Shown here in pieces: positions 10,440-20,400 of a stretch of DNA of 64,000 bases (within the stretch, counting starts at the first letter, position 1; the number at the start of each line of letters is the position of its first letter). Position numbers and translations under genes: made by a program. This DNA comes from Cribrihabitans_A neustonicus (lineage in GTDB: Bacteria; Pseudomonadota; Alphaproteobacteria; Rhodobacterales; Rhodobacteraceae). The notes beneath the pieces are model-generated. The model was not told the DNA's origin and made no database searches. It saw only the letters and a list, made by a program, of their open reading frames with translations. The stretch is taken from assembly GCF_048820895.1 (NCBI RefSeq), contig NZ_JBMERQ010000002.1:496001-560000 (forward strand), written 5' to 3'.

Positions 10440-11208
10440 GCTGCAGTACCCCTTCCAGCCCGCGCCCCATGTAGGCCTCCTGCACCACGTCGGAGGCGAT
10501 CACCTCGGCTGGCGGGCCATCCGCGGCCAGGGCGCCGTTGTGCAGCACGACGATGCGGCGGGCCAGGGTGCGGATCACGTCCATCTTGTGTTCCACCAGC
10601 AGAATGGCTCGGCCGGGGCGCTCAGCCAGCCGGGCGATCAGCTCCAGTACCACCGGGGCCTCGTCCACGCTCATGCCCGCGGTGGGCTCGTCGAACATGT
10701 AGACGGCCGGGTCGAGCGCGATGAGCAGCGCCACCTCCAGCTTGCGCTGATTGCCGTGCGGCAACTCCGACACCAGCTGGTGGCGCTGGTCCAGCATCCG
10801 CACCTCCGCCAGCACCGCTTCGGCCTGTTCCGTCAGATCCCGATGCCGCGCCGCCATCGTCCACAGATTGAAGCCGCGCCCGGCCCTGGCCTGCACCACC
10901 AGCCGGACGTTTTCCAGCACGCTCAGATCCGGGAACAGGCTGGTGAGCTGGAAGGCGCGGCCAATGCCTGCCCGGGTGCGGGCGGACACGGAGAGCGCGC
11001 TGATGTCGCGTCCGTGAAGGCGGACGCGGCCCGAGGTCGCAGGGATCTGGCCCGAGATCAGGTTGAAGTAGGTTGTCTTGCCCGCGCCGTTGGGGCCGAC
11101 GATGGCGGTCAGCTCACCGGCGCGGAACCCGCAAGTGACGCTGTCGACGGCGACATGGCCGCCGAAGCGCACGGTCAGGCCGGAAGTGCTGAGGATCGGA
11201 TCGGTCAT
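10432..11208 (-). CDS. HAAT-family ABC transporter ATP-binding protein (LivG type)
   Basis: 258 residues from the ATG at 11208 (MTDPILSTSG). Walker A GPNGAGKTT at about 39-47, a variant signature PHGNQRKLEVALLIA, and Walker B VYMFDEPTAGMS. The upstream open frame to 11439 overlaps the binding-protein gene and is rejected. It is co-directional with, and 62 bases after, the substrate-binding protein gene. Confidence 0.9.
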   Translation of the reverse strand: MTDPILSTSGLTVRFGGHVAVDSVTCGFRAGELTAIVGPNGAGKTTYFNLISGQIPATSGRVRLHGRDISALSVSARTRAGIGRAFQLTSLFPDLSVLENVRLVVQARAGRGFNLWTMAARHRDLTEQAEAVLAEVRMLDQRHQLVSELPHGNQRKLEVALLIALDPAVYMFDEPTAGMSVDEAPVVLELIARLAERPGRAILLVEHKMDVIRTLARRIVVLHNGALAADGPPAEVIASDVVQEAYMGRGLEGVLQHG

Positions 11209-11270
11209 GGCTTTCTCCGGAAGCTCCGCGGCCCGGGCGGCGAAATGCCGGGGCCGCGGGACAGGCCGGG

Positions 11271-12446
11271 CTATTGGTTGCGGACCGGGACCGGCAGGTC
11301 CTCGATCTTCAGCTCGCGCACCAGTTCCGGCACGGCCCACTCCACGCCGTCTTCGTTCTTCAGGCGGAAGTGGTACATGCTCTGCAGCGCCTGGTGATCC
11401 TCGGGGCGGAATTTCATGGTGCCCTTGGGGGTCTCCCACTCCATGCCTTCCATCGCCGCGATCAGCGCCTCGGTATCGGTGGAGCCCGCCTTGCGGATCG
11501 CTTCGACCGCGGCGATCCCCGCCGCCATGCCGCCTGCGGTGAAGAAATCCGGCGGCGTGCCGAAACGCTCCTGATGGGTTTCCACCAGCCAGTCGTTCAC
11601 CGGATTGTCGGGCAGCTCGTAGTAATAATAGGTGCCGCCTTCCATGCCCTCGAAATCCTTGAAGCCCTTGAGCGCGGCGAGGATATTGCCGACGCCCGCG
11701 AACTCGATGCCGAAGCGGCCGGGGTCGAGCGCATTGATCTTGGCCCAGGGGTTGCCGCCGCCGGCCCAGATGATGAACAGCTTCTTCTCGCCCTCCAGAT
11801 CCTTCATCGCGTTGAAGATGCGCTCTGCCGCGGCGGTGAAATCGGTGGTGTCAGTGGGGGCGAATTCCTCGTGCACGATGCCACTGCCCTGCGCTTCCAG
11901 CGCTTCGCGGAAGGCGGCGATGCCATCACGGCCAAAGGCATAGTCCTGCGCCAGGGTGGCGATATGCACGTTCTCCCCGGCGAGCGCGATGGCGCTGGCA
12001 ATCGCGTCCTGGCTGGAGTTGCGCGAGGTGCGGAAGATGTAGCGGTTCCAGTTGGACCCGGTGATCGAATCCGCAACCGCCGGCTCGACAATCAGGATCT
12101 TCTCGTATTCCTCGGCCACCGGCAGCATCGCCAGCGCCACACCCGAGCTGACCGGGCCGATCGCCAGGTCCGCCTCGTCGTCGCCATAGGCTTCTTCGAG
12201 CAGCGCGCGGCCGTTTTCCGGCTTCAGCTGGGTGTCCTTCTCGATCACAACGATCTTCTCGCCATTCACCTCCATGGTGCCGTCCGTGGCGTATTCCAGC
12301 CCCAGCATCAGCCCGTCGTGGGACTGTTTGGCATAGGCCTCGAACGGTCCGGTCTTGCCATAGATATGGGCGATCCTGATGTCCGCCGCCGCTGCCGAGG
12401 CCAGCGACAACGCGGATGCGATCCCCGCAAAGATTGCGCGTTTCAT
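11271..12446 (-). CDS. Periplasmic substrate-binding protein of the HAAT transporter
   Basis: 391 residues. A Sec signal peptide is evident (MKRAIFAGIASALSLASAAA, cleavage near AAA-DIR). The mature protein is a type I periplasmic binding protein of the Peripla_BP_6 family (ADIRIAHIYGKTGPFEAYAK). The ligand cannot be assigned; the family includes aromatic acid and amino acid binders. A GGGAGA ribosome binding site precedes the ATG. An 18-base dyad about 100 bases upstream (12545-12562) could control it separately from the aldolase and decarboxylase genes. Confidence 0.9.
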   Translation of the reverse strand: MKRAIFAGIASALSLASAAAADIRIAHIYGKTGPFEAYAKQSHDGLMLGLEYATDGTMEVNGEKIVVIEKDTQLKPENGRALLEEAYGDDEADLAIGPVSSGVALAMLPVAEEYEKILIVEPAVADSITGSNWNRYIFRTSRNSSQDAIASAIALAGENVHIATLAQDYAFGRDGIAAFREALEAQGSGIVHEEFAPTDTTDFTAAAERIFNAMKDLEGEKKLFIIWAGGGNPWAKINALDPGRFGIEFAGVGNILAALKGFKDFEGMEGGTYYYYELPDNPVNDWLVETHQERFGTPPDFFTAGGMAAGIAAVEAIRKAGSTDTEALIAAMEGMEWETPKGTMKFRPEDHQALQSMYHFRLKNEDGVEWAVPELVRELKIEDLPVPVRNQ

Positions 12447-12544
12447 GTATCTTCTCCCTGCTGCGCGCCGGGGATCGGAAGGCGGTTGTTCCGCACACCC
12501 CGCGGGCGCTCTGGCGTACAGGAATACAAGCTAGGGGAAGTGTT

Positions 12545-12562
12545 TGAAACCGGTCAGTTTCA
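12545..12562. promoter_or_regulatory. Candidate operator: TGAAAC-N6-GTTTCA dyad
   Basis: A perfect inverted repeat of six bases with a six-base spacer (CGGTCA) lies between the aldolase stop and the binding-protein start, about 100 bases upstream of the latter. Size and symmetry suit a dimeric regulator such as the HpaR-type protein at 15.15 kb. That pairing is a guess; no matching dyad was found in front of hpaR itself. Confidence 0.4.
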
Positions 12563-12588
12563 GAAAAGCGACCTTACTACACGCTCGG

Positions 12589-13359
12589 CTACCTTTTGGT
12601 CCAGGCGGCTGCCAGCGCCCTGGCGTGGCGGGTCAGGATGCGCACGTCGATGCCAACCGCGAGAAACTGCGCGCCCATGTCCGCGTAGGCCTGTGCCGCC
12701 TCGCCGGTCGTGCCGAGGATGCCGGGAGCGATGCCCGCGGCCTTGATCCGGGCGATCGCATCGGCGATGGCGGCGCGCACCTCGGGGTGGGCGGAGTTGC
12801 CCTGATGGCCCATGTCGGTCGACAGGTCGGCAGGGCCGATGAAGACGCCGGAGATGCCTTCCACCGCGAGGATTTCGTCCAGCGCCGCAAAGCCTGCACG
12901 GTTTTCCACCTGCACCAGCAGGCAAACTTCCCGGTCCGCCGTCTGTATATAGTCTTCCACCGTGCCAAAGCGGGTGGCCCGCGCCGCGGCGGCGCCGACG
13001 CCGCGGGTACCTTCCGGCGGGTAGCGGCAGGCGCGCACCAGGTCACGGGCAGCTGCGGCGCTTTCCACCATCGGCACCAGCACGGTCTGCGCACCCGCAT
13101 CCAGAACCTGCTTGATCAGCCAGGTTTCCCCGATCGGCACCCGCACCACCGGATGGCTGGGCGAGGCCTCAAGTGCCATCAGCTGGTCGCGGATCGAGCG
13201 GATGCCGTTGGGGGCGTGCTCGCCATCGATTACCAGCCAGTCGAAGCCGCAGGTGCCCATGATCTCCGCCGCGGCAGCCTCGCCGAAGCTCAGCCAGCAG
13301 CCGATCTGCCGCTCGCCGCGCGCAAGGGCGGCCTTGAAAGTGTTTTCGGGCGCGGGCAT
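12589..13359 (-). CDS. HpcH/HpaI-family class II aldolase
   Basis: 256 residues from the ATG at 13359, preceded by AGGAGG on its strand. Family members split 4-hydroxy-2-oxo acids to pyruvate plus an aldehyde with a divalent metal. Diagnostic residues are present: catalytic His in DGEHAPN (about 49-55), Arg in VVRVP (about 73-77), metal ligands Glu in VQVENRAGF and Asp in IGPADLSTDMGH. HpaI itself acts late in homoprotocatechuate degradation, and an HpaR-like regulator is close by, but no ring-cleavage genes are in the window. Close homologues also act on sugar-acid intermediates. The family is sure; the substrate is not. Confidence 0.88.
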   Translation of the reverse strand: MPAPENTFKAALARGERQIGCWLSFGEAAAAEIMGTCGFDWLVIDGEHAPNGIRSIRDQLMALEASPSHPVVRVPIGETWLIKQVLDAGAQTVLVPMVESAAAARDLVRACRYPPEGTRGVGAAAARATRFGTVEDYIQTADREVCLLVQVENRAGFAALDEILAVEGISGVFIGPADLSTDMGHQGNSAHPEVRAAIADAIARIKAAGIAPGILGTTGEAAQAYADMGAQFLAVGIDVRILTRHARALAAAWTKR

Positions 13360-13461
13360 GGGCGGGACCTCCTGTTGGTTGCTGCGGGCGGGCCGCAGCC
13401 GCTTTCCCAAGCACGCTAGCGCCCGTGCCCGCAGCTTGTCCACTGCCGGGAGCGGACTGCC

Positions 13462-14874
13462 TCAGCCGAGCCCGCGGGCGATTTCGGTAATAACATCGTA
13501 GGCCATCATCACGTCCGCTTCGGTGGTGTCGAACTGACCTGCCTGGAAGCGGATCGCCAGCTTGCCATCGACGCGGGTCTGGGTGAGGTAGATGCGCCCG
13601 TCGTCGTTGATCGCATTGACCAGCCTGAGATTCAGGTCGTCGGGATCCCCGGTCCCCTCCGGCGTGTAGCGGAAGGTCCAGAGCGACCACATCGGCGGGG
13701 TGACAATCTCGAAGTCCGGCTCCGCGGCGAGCTTCCCGTGCAGCCGGTTCGACCAGGCGACGTGGTTTCTGATCCGCGCGCGCAGCCCCTCCAGCCCGTA
13801 GGTGCGGATCAGGAACCAGATCTTCAGCGCCCGGAACCGGCGGCCCAGCGGCACCGTCCATTCGGAATAGTTGATGATGCCGTCGCGGCCATGGGTCTTC
13901 AGGTATTCCGGGCTGATCGCCAGCGTCTGCACCAGGTCGTCCGGGTTTTTCAGGAAATGCGCCGAGCAGTCGAACTGCACGCCCAGCCACTTGTGCGGGT
14001 TGAAGACAATGCTGTCGGCGCGCTCCACGCCCGGCCAGTAGTGGCGGAATTCCGGGCAGATCATTGCAGAGCCCGCCCAGGCGGCGTCCACGTGGGTGTA
14101 GAGCCCGTGTTTTTGCGCCACATCGAGGATGCGGTCCACGGGATCAGTCGCACCGGTGCCCGTGCCGCCGACACACAGGATCACCCCCGCAGGCTGGTGA
14201 CCCGCCGCTAGGTCGGCCTGAATGGCGGATTCCAGCGCGTCGGGGTCCATACCGCGCCAATCGCCCTTGACCGGCACCCGCACGAGGTTCTCCTGGCCGA
14301 TGCCCGCCACCCAGATCGCGCGGTCCACGGAGGTATGGACCTCGGCCGAGCAATAGATCCTGAGGGCCTTCTGCCCGAACAGTCCCTGTTGGTTGCCCTG
14401 CCAGTTCAGCGCCTTCTCCCGCATCGTCAGCACTGCCGCGAGCGTGGCGGAGGAGGCCGAATCCTGGATCACGCCCTGGAAGCCCGCGGGCAGGTCCAGC
14501 GCCTGGCGCAGCCAGTCCATCATCCGGGTTTCCATCTCGGTCGCGGCCGGGGAGGTCTGCCACAGCATGCATTGCGGTGCGATGGCGGCGGTCAGGAACT
14601 CGGCCAAGACCGACGGCGCGGCGGCATTGGCGGCGAAATAGGCAAAGAAGCGGGGGTGTTGCCAATGGGTGATGCCGGGCATCACGATGTTCTCAAAATC
14701 GCGGAAGATTGCCTCCATCCCCTCGCCATCCTCGGGCGGGGCGGCGGGGAGCGCCTCCAGCACCTCGCCGGGCTCGGTCTGCGCCCGCACCGGGCGGTCG
14801 CCTACGGTCTCATGGTAGTGCTGCGCCCAGTCGGCGGCCCTGCGGCCCCACTCGGAGAATTCGTTCCATTTCAT
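13462..14874 (-). CDS. PLP-dependent amino acid decarboxylase (aromatic-L-amino-acid decarboxylase family)
   Basis: 470 residues, group II decarboxylase fold. The PLP lysine is in NPHKWLGV (about residues 290-297), with THVDAAWAG upstream as the cofactor-binding Asp region and HWQHPRFFAYF near residue 72, both typical of DOPA/tryptophan/tyrosine decarboxylases. It would turn an aromatic amino acid into its amine and CO2. GAAGGA lies nine bases before the ATG. Co-direction with the aldolase and transporter genes suggests a shared catabolic role, perhaps entry of an aromatic compound. Confidence 0.88.
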   Translation of the reverse strand: MKWNEFSEWGRRAADWAQHYHETVGDRPVRAQTEPGEVLEALPAAPPEDGEGMEAIFRDFENIVMPGITHWQHPRFFAYFAANAAAPSVLAEFLTAAIAPQCMLWQTSPAATEMETRMMDWLRQALDLPAGFQGVIQDSASSATLAAVLTMREKALNWQGNQQGLFGQKALRIYCSAEVHTSVDRAIWVAGIGQENLVRVPVKGDWRGMDPDALESAIQADLAAGHQPAGVILCVGGTGTGATDPVDRILDVAQKHGLYTHVDAAWAGSAMICPEFRHYWPGVERADSIVFNPHKWLGVQFDCSAHFLKNPDDLVQTLAISPEYLKTHGRDGIINYSEWTVPLGRRFRALKIWFLIRTYGLEGLRARIRNHVAWSNRLHGKLAAEPDFEIVTPPMWSLWTFRYTPEGTGDPDDLNLRLVNAINDDGRIYLTQTRVDGKLAIRFQAGQFDTTEADVMMAYDVITEIARGLG

Positions 14875-14964
14875 GCGGTTGTGTCCTTCTTTTCGGCCGG
14901 GCCGGGCGCAGCCCCGGGTGTTCTGTCCGCGGCGGGTGAGGGGGCGAGGGACCAGCCCCTCGCG

Positions 14965-14996
14965 CTCCCCGGGATATTTGCAGCAAGAGGAAGGGG
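14965..14996 (+). repeat. Dispersed intergenic GATATTT element, copy 2
   Basis: Reads CTCCCCGGGATATTTGCAGC then AAGAGGAAGGGG. It keeps the GGGATATTT core and purine tail, while the CCTCCGGC part is degenerate. It lies between the decarboxylase and hpaR starts. Confidence 0.65.
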
Positions 14997-15150
14997 CGCG
15001 GGCTCCAGGCGCAAGATTTTTTCCGAGTGATTTGTCCAGATGGGCGCGCGCCCTTCCTGCGCGTTCTTAACGTGTTTATGAAAACCCCGGCGGCACCCGT
15101 CAAGCGTGAGGGCCGATTGCCTTTGCAGCGCTTCGGGGTGATACTTGGTC

Positions 15151-15591
15151 ATGAGCAAACCGATCCCAAGCACCAGCCGCTCCCTGCCGATCGCGCTCCT
15201 GCGGGCGCGCGAGCGGGTGATGGGGCCGATTCGCGCGCTTTTGAGCGACGCGGGGCTGACCGAGCAGCAGTGGCGGGTATTGCGGGTGGTGCAGGAAAAC
15301 GGGCCGATCGACCCGACCCAGATCGCCGAGGAGGCCTGCCTGCTGCTGCCCAGCCTGACCCGGATCCTGCAGAAGCTGGAAGACAAGCAGCTGATCAGCC
15401 GCGAACGCGATACCGAGGACAGGCGCCGCCAGGTGGTGCGGGTTTCCCCGGCCGGGGAGCGCATCATTGCTGATAACATTGGCGCCGCGCTGGAGATCGC
15501 GGAGGAGACCCGGCGCAAGATGGGCGCGGAGCGCTATGATGCCCTGCTGGACCTGTTAAACGAGCTCGACCGGATCGATCTGCCGGAGTGA
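15151..15591 (+). CDS. hpaR: MarR-family regulator, HpaR-like
   Basis: 146 residues from the ATG at 15151; a TTG two codons earlier is in frame but less likely. Winged-helix MarR protein with LTEQQWRVLRVV (helix 2) and the recognition helix SLTRILQKLEDKQLISRERD, followed by the wing RRRQVVRVSPAG. Best resemblance is to the repressor of homoprotocatechuate degradation operons. It is divergent from the decarboxylase-aldolase-transporter block and probably represses it, with an aromatic acid as inducer. The 276-base divergent region contains a repeat copy and a TTCTTAACGTGTTTATGAA stretch that could be an operator. Confidence 0.85.
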   Translation: MSKPIPSTSRSLPIALLRARERVMGPIRALLSDAGLTEQQWRVLRVVQENGPIDPTQIAEEACLLLPSLTRILQKLEDKQLISRERDTEDRRRQVVRVSPAGERIIADNIGAALEIAEETRRKMGAERYDALLDLLNELDRIDLPE

Positions 15592-15852
15592 GGCGGGCCG
15601 AGTCGCCGTATGGGCCTGATCCGGCGCATGTGGCGCGAATGGCGTGGCGGCTGCCGCAAAACGGACTGGCGCATGGGAAGGGTGCGCGGCTGCTGAGGTA
15701 TTCTAATAAATCTCTATAAATCAGTGACGTAGGGGGTGTTCAGGCTGGTGTTGTACATGTGATAGGCCCCCGCCGCTCGCCTCTCAATTCAGATCCATTG
15801 CCGCATTTGGCGCAGTTGATGGCTGAAATCGCTCTGTGTTTTCCGGCGGAAA

Positions 15853-15867
15853 CCGCCAAGCTGGCGG
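15853..15867 (+). promoter_or_regulatory. Dyad in the leader of the mgd operon
   Basis: CCGCCA-AGC-TGGCGG, a perfect six-base inverted repeat with a three-base spacer, about 20 bases before the mgdA start. It is immediately preceded by a second small dyad (TTTCC-GGC-GGAAA, 15840-15852). Either an operator or a 5'-leader hairpin. The rest of the 295-base gap upstream is relatively AT-rich around 15700-15722, with ATAAATC repeated ten bases apart, a plausible promoter area. Confidence 0.4.
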
Positions 15868-15886
15868 GGACAGTTGAGGGGACATC

Positions 15887-17137
15887 ATGCGGTATTCCGG
15901 CCTGAAAGTGATCAAGGAGGCCCTGACAGGGCACAAGGGGTGGCGACCGGCCTGGCGCGACCCGGAGCCCAAGGCGCGCTACGATGTGGTGATCATCGGC
16001 GGCGGCGGGCATGGGCTGGCGACGGCCTACTACCTCGCCAAAGTGCACGGGCTCACAAATGTCGCGGTGATCGAAAAAGGCTGGATCGGCGGCGGCAACG
16101 TGGGCCGCAACACCACCATCATCCGCTCTAACTACCTGCTGGACGGCAACGAGCCTTTTTACGAGCTGTCGCTGAAACTGTGGGAAGGGCTGGAGCAGGA
16201 CTTCAACTACAACGCCATGGTCAGCCAGCGCGGCATTCTGAATCTGGTGCATACGGACGCGCAGCGCGACGCGGCGCGCCGACGGGGCAATGCGATGATC
16301 CTGAACGGGTCGGACGCGGAACTGCTGGATGCGGACGGCGTGCGGGCGATGTACCCTTTCCTGAACTTCAGCAACGCGCGCTTCCCGATCAAGGGCGGTC
16401 TGCTGCACCGCCGCGGCGGCACGGTGCGCCATGATGCAGTTGCTTGGGGCTATGCCCGGGGCGCCGACCTGCGCGGCGTGGACATCATCCAGAACTGCGA
16501 AGTCACCGGCTTCAGGATCGAGAACGGCAAATGCCTGGGCGTCGAAACCACCAAGGGCTTCATCGGGGCGGGCAAGGTGGCGAGTTGTGTGGCCGGGTCC
16601 TCCAGCCGGGTGATGGAGAGGGCAGGCATGCGGCTGCCGATCGAAAGCCATGTGCTGCAGGCATTTGTGTCGGAAGGGCTAAAACCGGTGCTGGACGGGG
16701 TGATCACCTTTGGCGCAGGCCACTTCTATGTCAGCCAGTCGGACAAGGGCGGGCTGGTCTTTGGCGGCGATCTGGACATGTACAACTCCTATGCTCAGCG
16801 CGGCAACCTGCCGGTGGTCGAGGATGTGATGGAGGGCGGCATGGCCCTCATCCCGGCGCTGGGAAGGGTGCGGATGCTGCGCAGCTGGGGCGGCATCATG
16901 GACATGTCGATGGACGGTTCGCCCTTCATCGACAAGACCCATATCGACGGCCTCTATTTCAACGGCGGCTGGTGCTACGGCGGGTTCAAGGCGACCCCGG
17001 CCTCGGGCTGGTGCTATGCGCATCTGTTGGCCACGGACACCCCGCACAAGGTGGCCGCGGCCTATCGGCTCGACCGGTTCCGCACGGGCCGCATGATCGA
17101 CGAAAAGGGCCAGGGCGCCCAGCCGAACCTGCATTGA
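15887..17137 (+). CDS. mgdA: N-methylglutamate dehydrogenase subunit A (sarcosine oxidase beta-like)
   Basis: 416 residues. FAD/FMN-binding beta subunit of a heterotetrameric methyl-amino-acid oxidoreductase. The N-terminus has the dinucleotide fold VVIIGGGGHGLATAYYLAK (about residues 33-51) and the flavin-contacting GNVGRNTTIIRSNYL; near the C-terminus is GWCYGGFKATPASG. By homology alone it would be called soxB. I prefer mgdA because it sits in one island with gmaS and mgsABC, and the N-methylglutamate pathway needs an mgdABCD set homologous to soxBDAG. It opens a four-gene operon with tight spacing. Confidence 0.8.
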   Translation: MRYSGLKVIKEALTGHKGWRPAWRDPEPKARYDVVIIGGGGHGLATAYYLAKVHGLTNVAVIEKGWIGGGNVGRNTTIIRSNYLLDGNEPFYELSLKLWEGLEQDFNYNAMVSQRGILNLVHTDAQRDAARRRGNAMILNGSDAELLDADGVRAMYPFLNFSNARFPIKGGLLHRRGGTVRHDAVAWGYARGADLRGVDIIQNCEVTGFRIENGKCLGVETTKGFIGAGKVASCVAGSSSRVMERAGMRLPIESHVLQAFVSEGLKPVLDGVITFGAGHFYVSQSDKGGLVFGGDLDMYNSYAQRGNLPVVEDVMEGGMALIPALGRVRMLRSWGGIMDMSMDGSPFIDKTHIDGLYFNGGWCYGGFKATPASGWCYAHLLATDTPHKVAAAYRLDRFRTGRMIDEKGQGAQPNLH

Positions 17138-17152
17138 GGAGAGGAACAGGCG

Positions 17153-17440
17153 ATGATCATCAACCATCCGATCCTCGGGCCGCGGGACGCGCAGGAATTT
17201 ACCTATCTGGGCGACGCCAGCCTGATCAACCGGCCGGACTGGCAGGCCGAAGATGCCGCGGAGCAGTTCCACGACTACCTGTACCTGCGCGACAACCCGG
17301 CAGGCGAGCACCGCGAGTTGTGGTTCCACGAGCAGGGCGACCGCTCCTGGCTGGTGGTGACCCGTAACACGGTGACCCATGAAATCCTGAATGTAGAGCT
17401 GGCCCGCGACGTGGCCCGGACAGAGGGGCGCAGCAGATGA
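17153..17440 (+). CDS. mgdB: N-methylglutamate dehydrogenase subunit B (sarcosine oxidase delta-like), zinc site altered
   Basis: 95 residues, the small delta subunit. Classical SoxD proteins bind zinc through a CPxCG pair at the N-terminus and a His/Cys pair in the middle. Here the first pair reads INHPILGPR (Cys replaced by His and Leu) and the second WFHEQGDRSW (His kept, Cys replaced by Asp). The remaining conserved features hold: RDAQEFTYLGDAS and NTVTHEILNVEL. It overlaps mgdC by four bases. The lost ligands set it apart from true sarcosine oxidases and support a specialised role. Confidence 0.78.
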   Translation: MIINHPILGPRDAQEFTYLGDASLINRPDWQAEDAAEQFHDYLYLRDNPAGEHRELWFHEQGDRSWLVVTRNTVTHEILNVELARDVARTEGRSR

Positions 17441-20400
17441 CTGATGCCGTGATGAATGCAGGCGGCCTCGCCTTTCAGGCCGGCCGCGGAACCGGCGCCC
17501 GCAAGGGCAGCCAGGCCAACCGGCTCGACGGCGGGCTGGTCAATGGCGGCCGGACGCTGAGCTTCAGCTTCGATGGCACCCGCTATCAGGGGGTGGAGGG
17601 CGACACGCTGGCCTCGGCCTTGCTCGCCAACGGCGTGCGGCTGATGGGGCGGTCGTTCAAGTACCACCGCCCGCGGGGGGTGCTGACCTCCGGGTCGGAA
17701 GAGCCCAACGCGCTGGTCGAACTGCGCAGCGGCGGCCGGCAGGAGCCCAATACCCGTGCTACCACCGCTGAGCTGTACGATGGTCTGGAGGCCAATTCGC
17801 AAAACCGCTGGCCGTCGTTGAAGCATGACTTCATGGCGGTGAACGACCGGTTCTCCAACTTCCTGACAGCGGGGTTCTACTACAAGACCTTCATGTGGCC
17901 CGCGGCCTTCTGGGAGAAGCTCTACGAACCCATCATCCGCAAGGCGGCGGGGCTTGGCAGCCTCAGCCTCGAGGAGGACCCGGACGCCTACGACAAGGGC
18001 TTCCTGCATTGCGACCTTCTGGTGATCGGTGCCGGGCCTTCCGGTTTGATGGCGGCGCTGACGGCGGGACGCGCGGGCGCGCATGTGATCCTGGCGGAGG
18101 AGGATTTCCTTCTCGGCGGGCGCCTGAATGCGGAAACTTTCGGTATCGGAGATCTCACCGGCTCGGGCTGGGTGGAGCAGGCGCAGGCGGAGCTCGCCGC
18201 GCTGCCCAACGTCCGGCTGATGCCGCGCACCACCATCATCGGCGCCTTTGACCATGGCATCTATGGCGCGGTGGAGCGCGTGGCCGATCATGTGGCGGTG
18301 CCCGAAGCGGGCAAGCCGCGGCAGATCCTGTGGCGGATTTACTCCAAGCGGGCGCTGCTGGCGGCGGGCGCGACCGAGCGGCCGATCGCGTTCGAGAACA
18401 ACGACCGCCCGGGCATCATGCTGGCGGGTGCGGTGCGGGCCTATGCCAACCGTTGGGCGGTGACGCCGGATCAGACAGTAGCCGTCTTCACCAACAACGA
18501 CGACGGCCGGCGCACCGCGGCGGACCTGATTGCCAAAGGCGTGCAGGTCTCGGCCGTGATCGACACCCGCGCTGACGCGCCCAAGGTTGCAGGCGCCGAA
18601 CTCTTCGCCGGCGCTCAGGTGATCGACACCAAGGGGCGGCTCGGGCTGGAGTGGGTGCGGGTGCGTCTTGCCAATGGCGCGACCCGCGACATTCCCTGCG
18701 GCGCGCTGGCGGTGTCCGGCGGCTGGAACCCGAACGTGCATCTGACCTGCCACCAGCGCGGCCGCCCGGCCTGGCGCGAGGATATCGCAGCCTTCGTGCC
18801 CGCGGGCGATCTGCCGCCGGGCATGCGCGTGGCGGGGGCCGCCAATGGCGATCTCTCCACCGCCGCGGCGCTGCGCACAGGTGCCGAGGGCGCGGTGGCT
18901 GCGCTGGCGGACCTGGGCTTTTCCGCCAAGGCTGCCGAGCTGCCCGAGGCCGAGGACGCGCCTGTCAAACTGACCCCCTTCTGGTACGTGAAGGAGGGCA
19001 AGGGCCGCGCCTGGCTCGACCAGCAGAACGACGTCACCGTCAAGGACGTGAAGCTGGCGCATCAGGAGAACTTCCGCTCGGTCGAGCATCTGAAGCGCTA
19101 CACCACGCTTGGCATGGCGACCGATCAGGGCAAGACCTCCAACATGGGCGGCCTCGCAATCATGGCGGAGCTTGCGGGTAAGCAGATCCCCGAGGTTGGC
19201 ACCACCATGTTCCGCCCGCCCTACACGCCGGTGTCTTTTGGTGTAATGGCAGGCCGTTCGGTGGGCGAAGAATTCCGCCCCACCCGCAAGACCCCCAGCC
19301 ACAAGTGGGCTGAGGAGCAGGACGCAGTGTTTGTCGAGGTCGGCCAGTGGCTGCGGGCGCAGTGGTTTCCCAAGCCGGGCGAGACCCGCTGGCGCCAGTC
19401 GGTGGACCGCGAGGTCCTGCAGACCCGCAACTCGGTCGGCGTCTGCGATGTGACCACGCTGGGCAAGATCGACGTGCAGGGCAGGGATGCGGCGGAGTTT
19501 CTGAACAGGATCTACGCCAACGCGTTCGCCAAGCTGCCGGTAGGCAAGGTCCGCTACGGCCTGATGCTGCGCGAAGACGGCATTGCCTATGACGACGGCA
19601 CCGCCGCACGCTTTGCCGAGGATCACTTCGTCGTCACCACCACCACCGCCAACGCGGTGCTGGTCTACCGGAACATGGAATTTGCCCGCCAGTGCCTGTT
19701 CCCTGACCTGGACGTGCAGCTGATCTCCACCACCGAGGCCTGGGCGCAATTCGCCGTCGCCGGTCCCAATGCCCGCAAGCTGCTGCAAAAGGTGGTGGAC
19801 CCGGAGTTCGACATTTCGAACGAAGGCTTCCCCTTCATGGCCTGCGGCGAGATCACCGTGGCGGGCGGCTGCCGGGCGCGGCTGTTCCGGATCTCCTTCT
19901 CCGGCGAATTGGCCTATGAGATCGCAGTGCCTACCCGCTACGGCGATGCGCTGATGCGCGAGCTGATGGCGGCGGGCGAGGAGTTCGGCGTGGTGCCCTA
20001 TGGCACGGAAGCGCTGGGCGTCATGCGGATCGAGAAGGGCCATGCGGCGGGCAACGAGCTGAACGGCACCACTACCGCGCTGAACCTCGGCATGGGACGG
20101 ATGGTCAGCAAGAAGAAGGACTGCATCGGCAACGTGCTCAGCGAACGCGAGGGGCTGAATGAGCCTGACGCGCTGAAGCTGGTGGGTTTCAAGCCGGTGC
20201 ACCCCAGCGACCAGGTCCTCGCCGGGGCGCACCTGATGAACGCCACGGGCGAGGTCAGCGCGGCCACCGACCAGGGCTATGTCACCTCGGCTGCCTATTC
20301 GCCAGTGCTGAAATCCTACATCGGGATCGGTTTTTTGAGATGCGGCGATGCCCGCAAAGGTGAGGTCATCCGCGCCGTCAGCCCGCTGGAAGGCAAGGAG

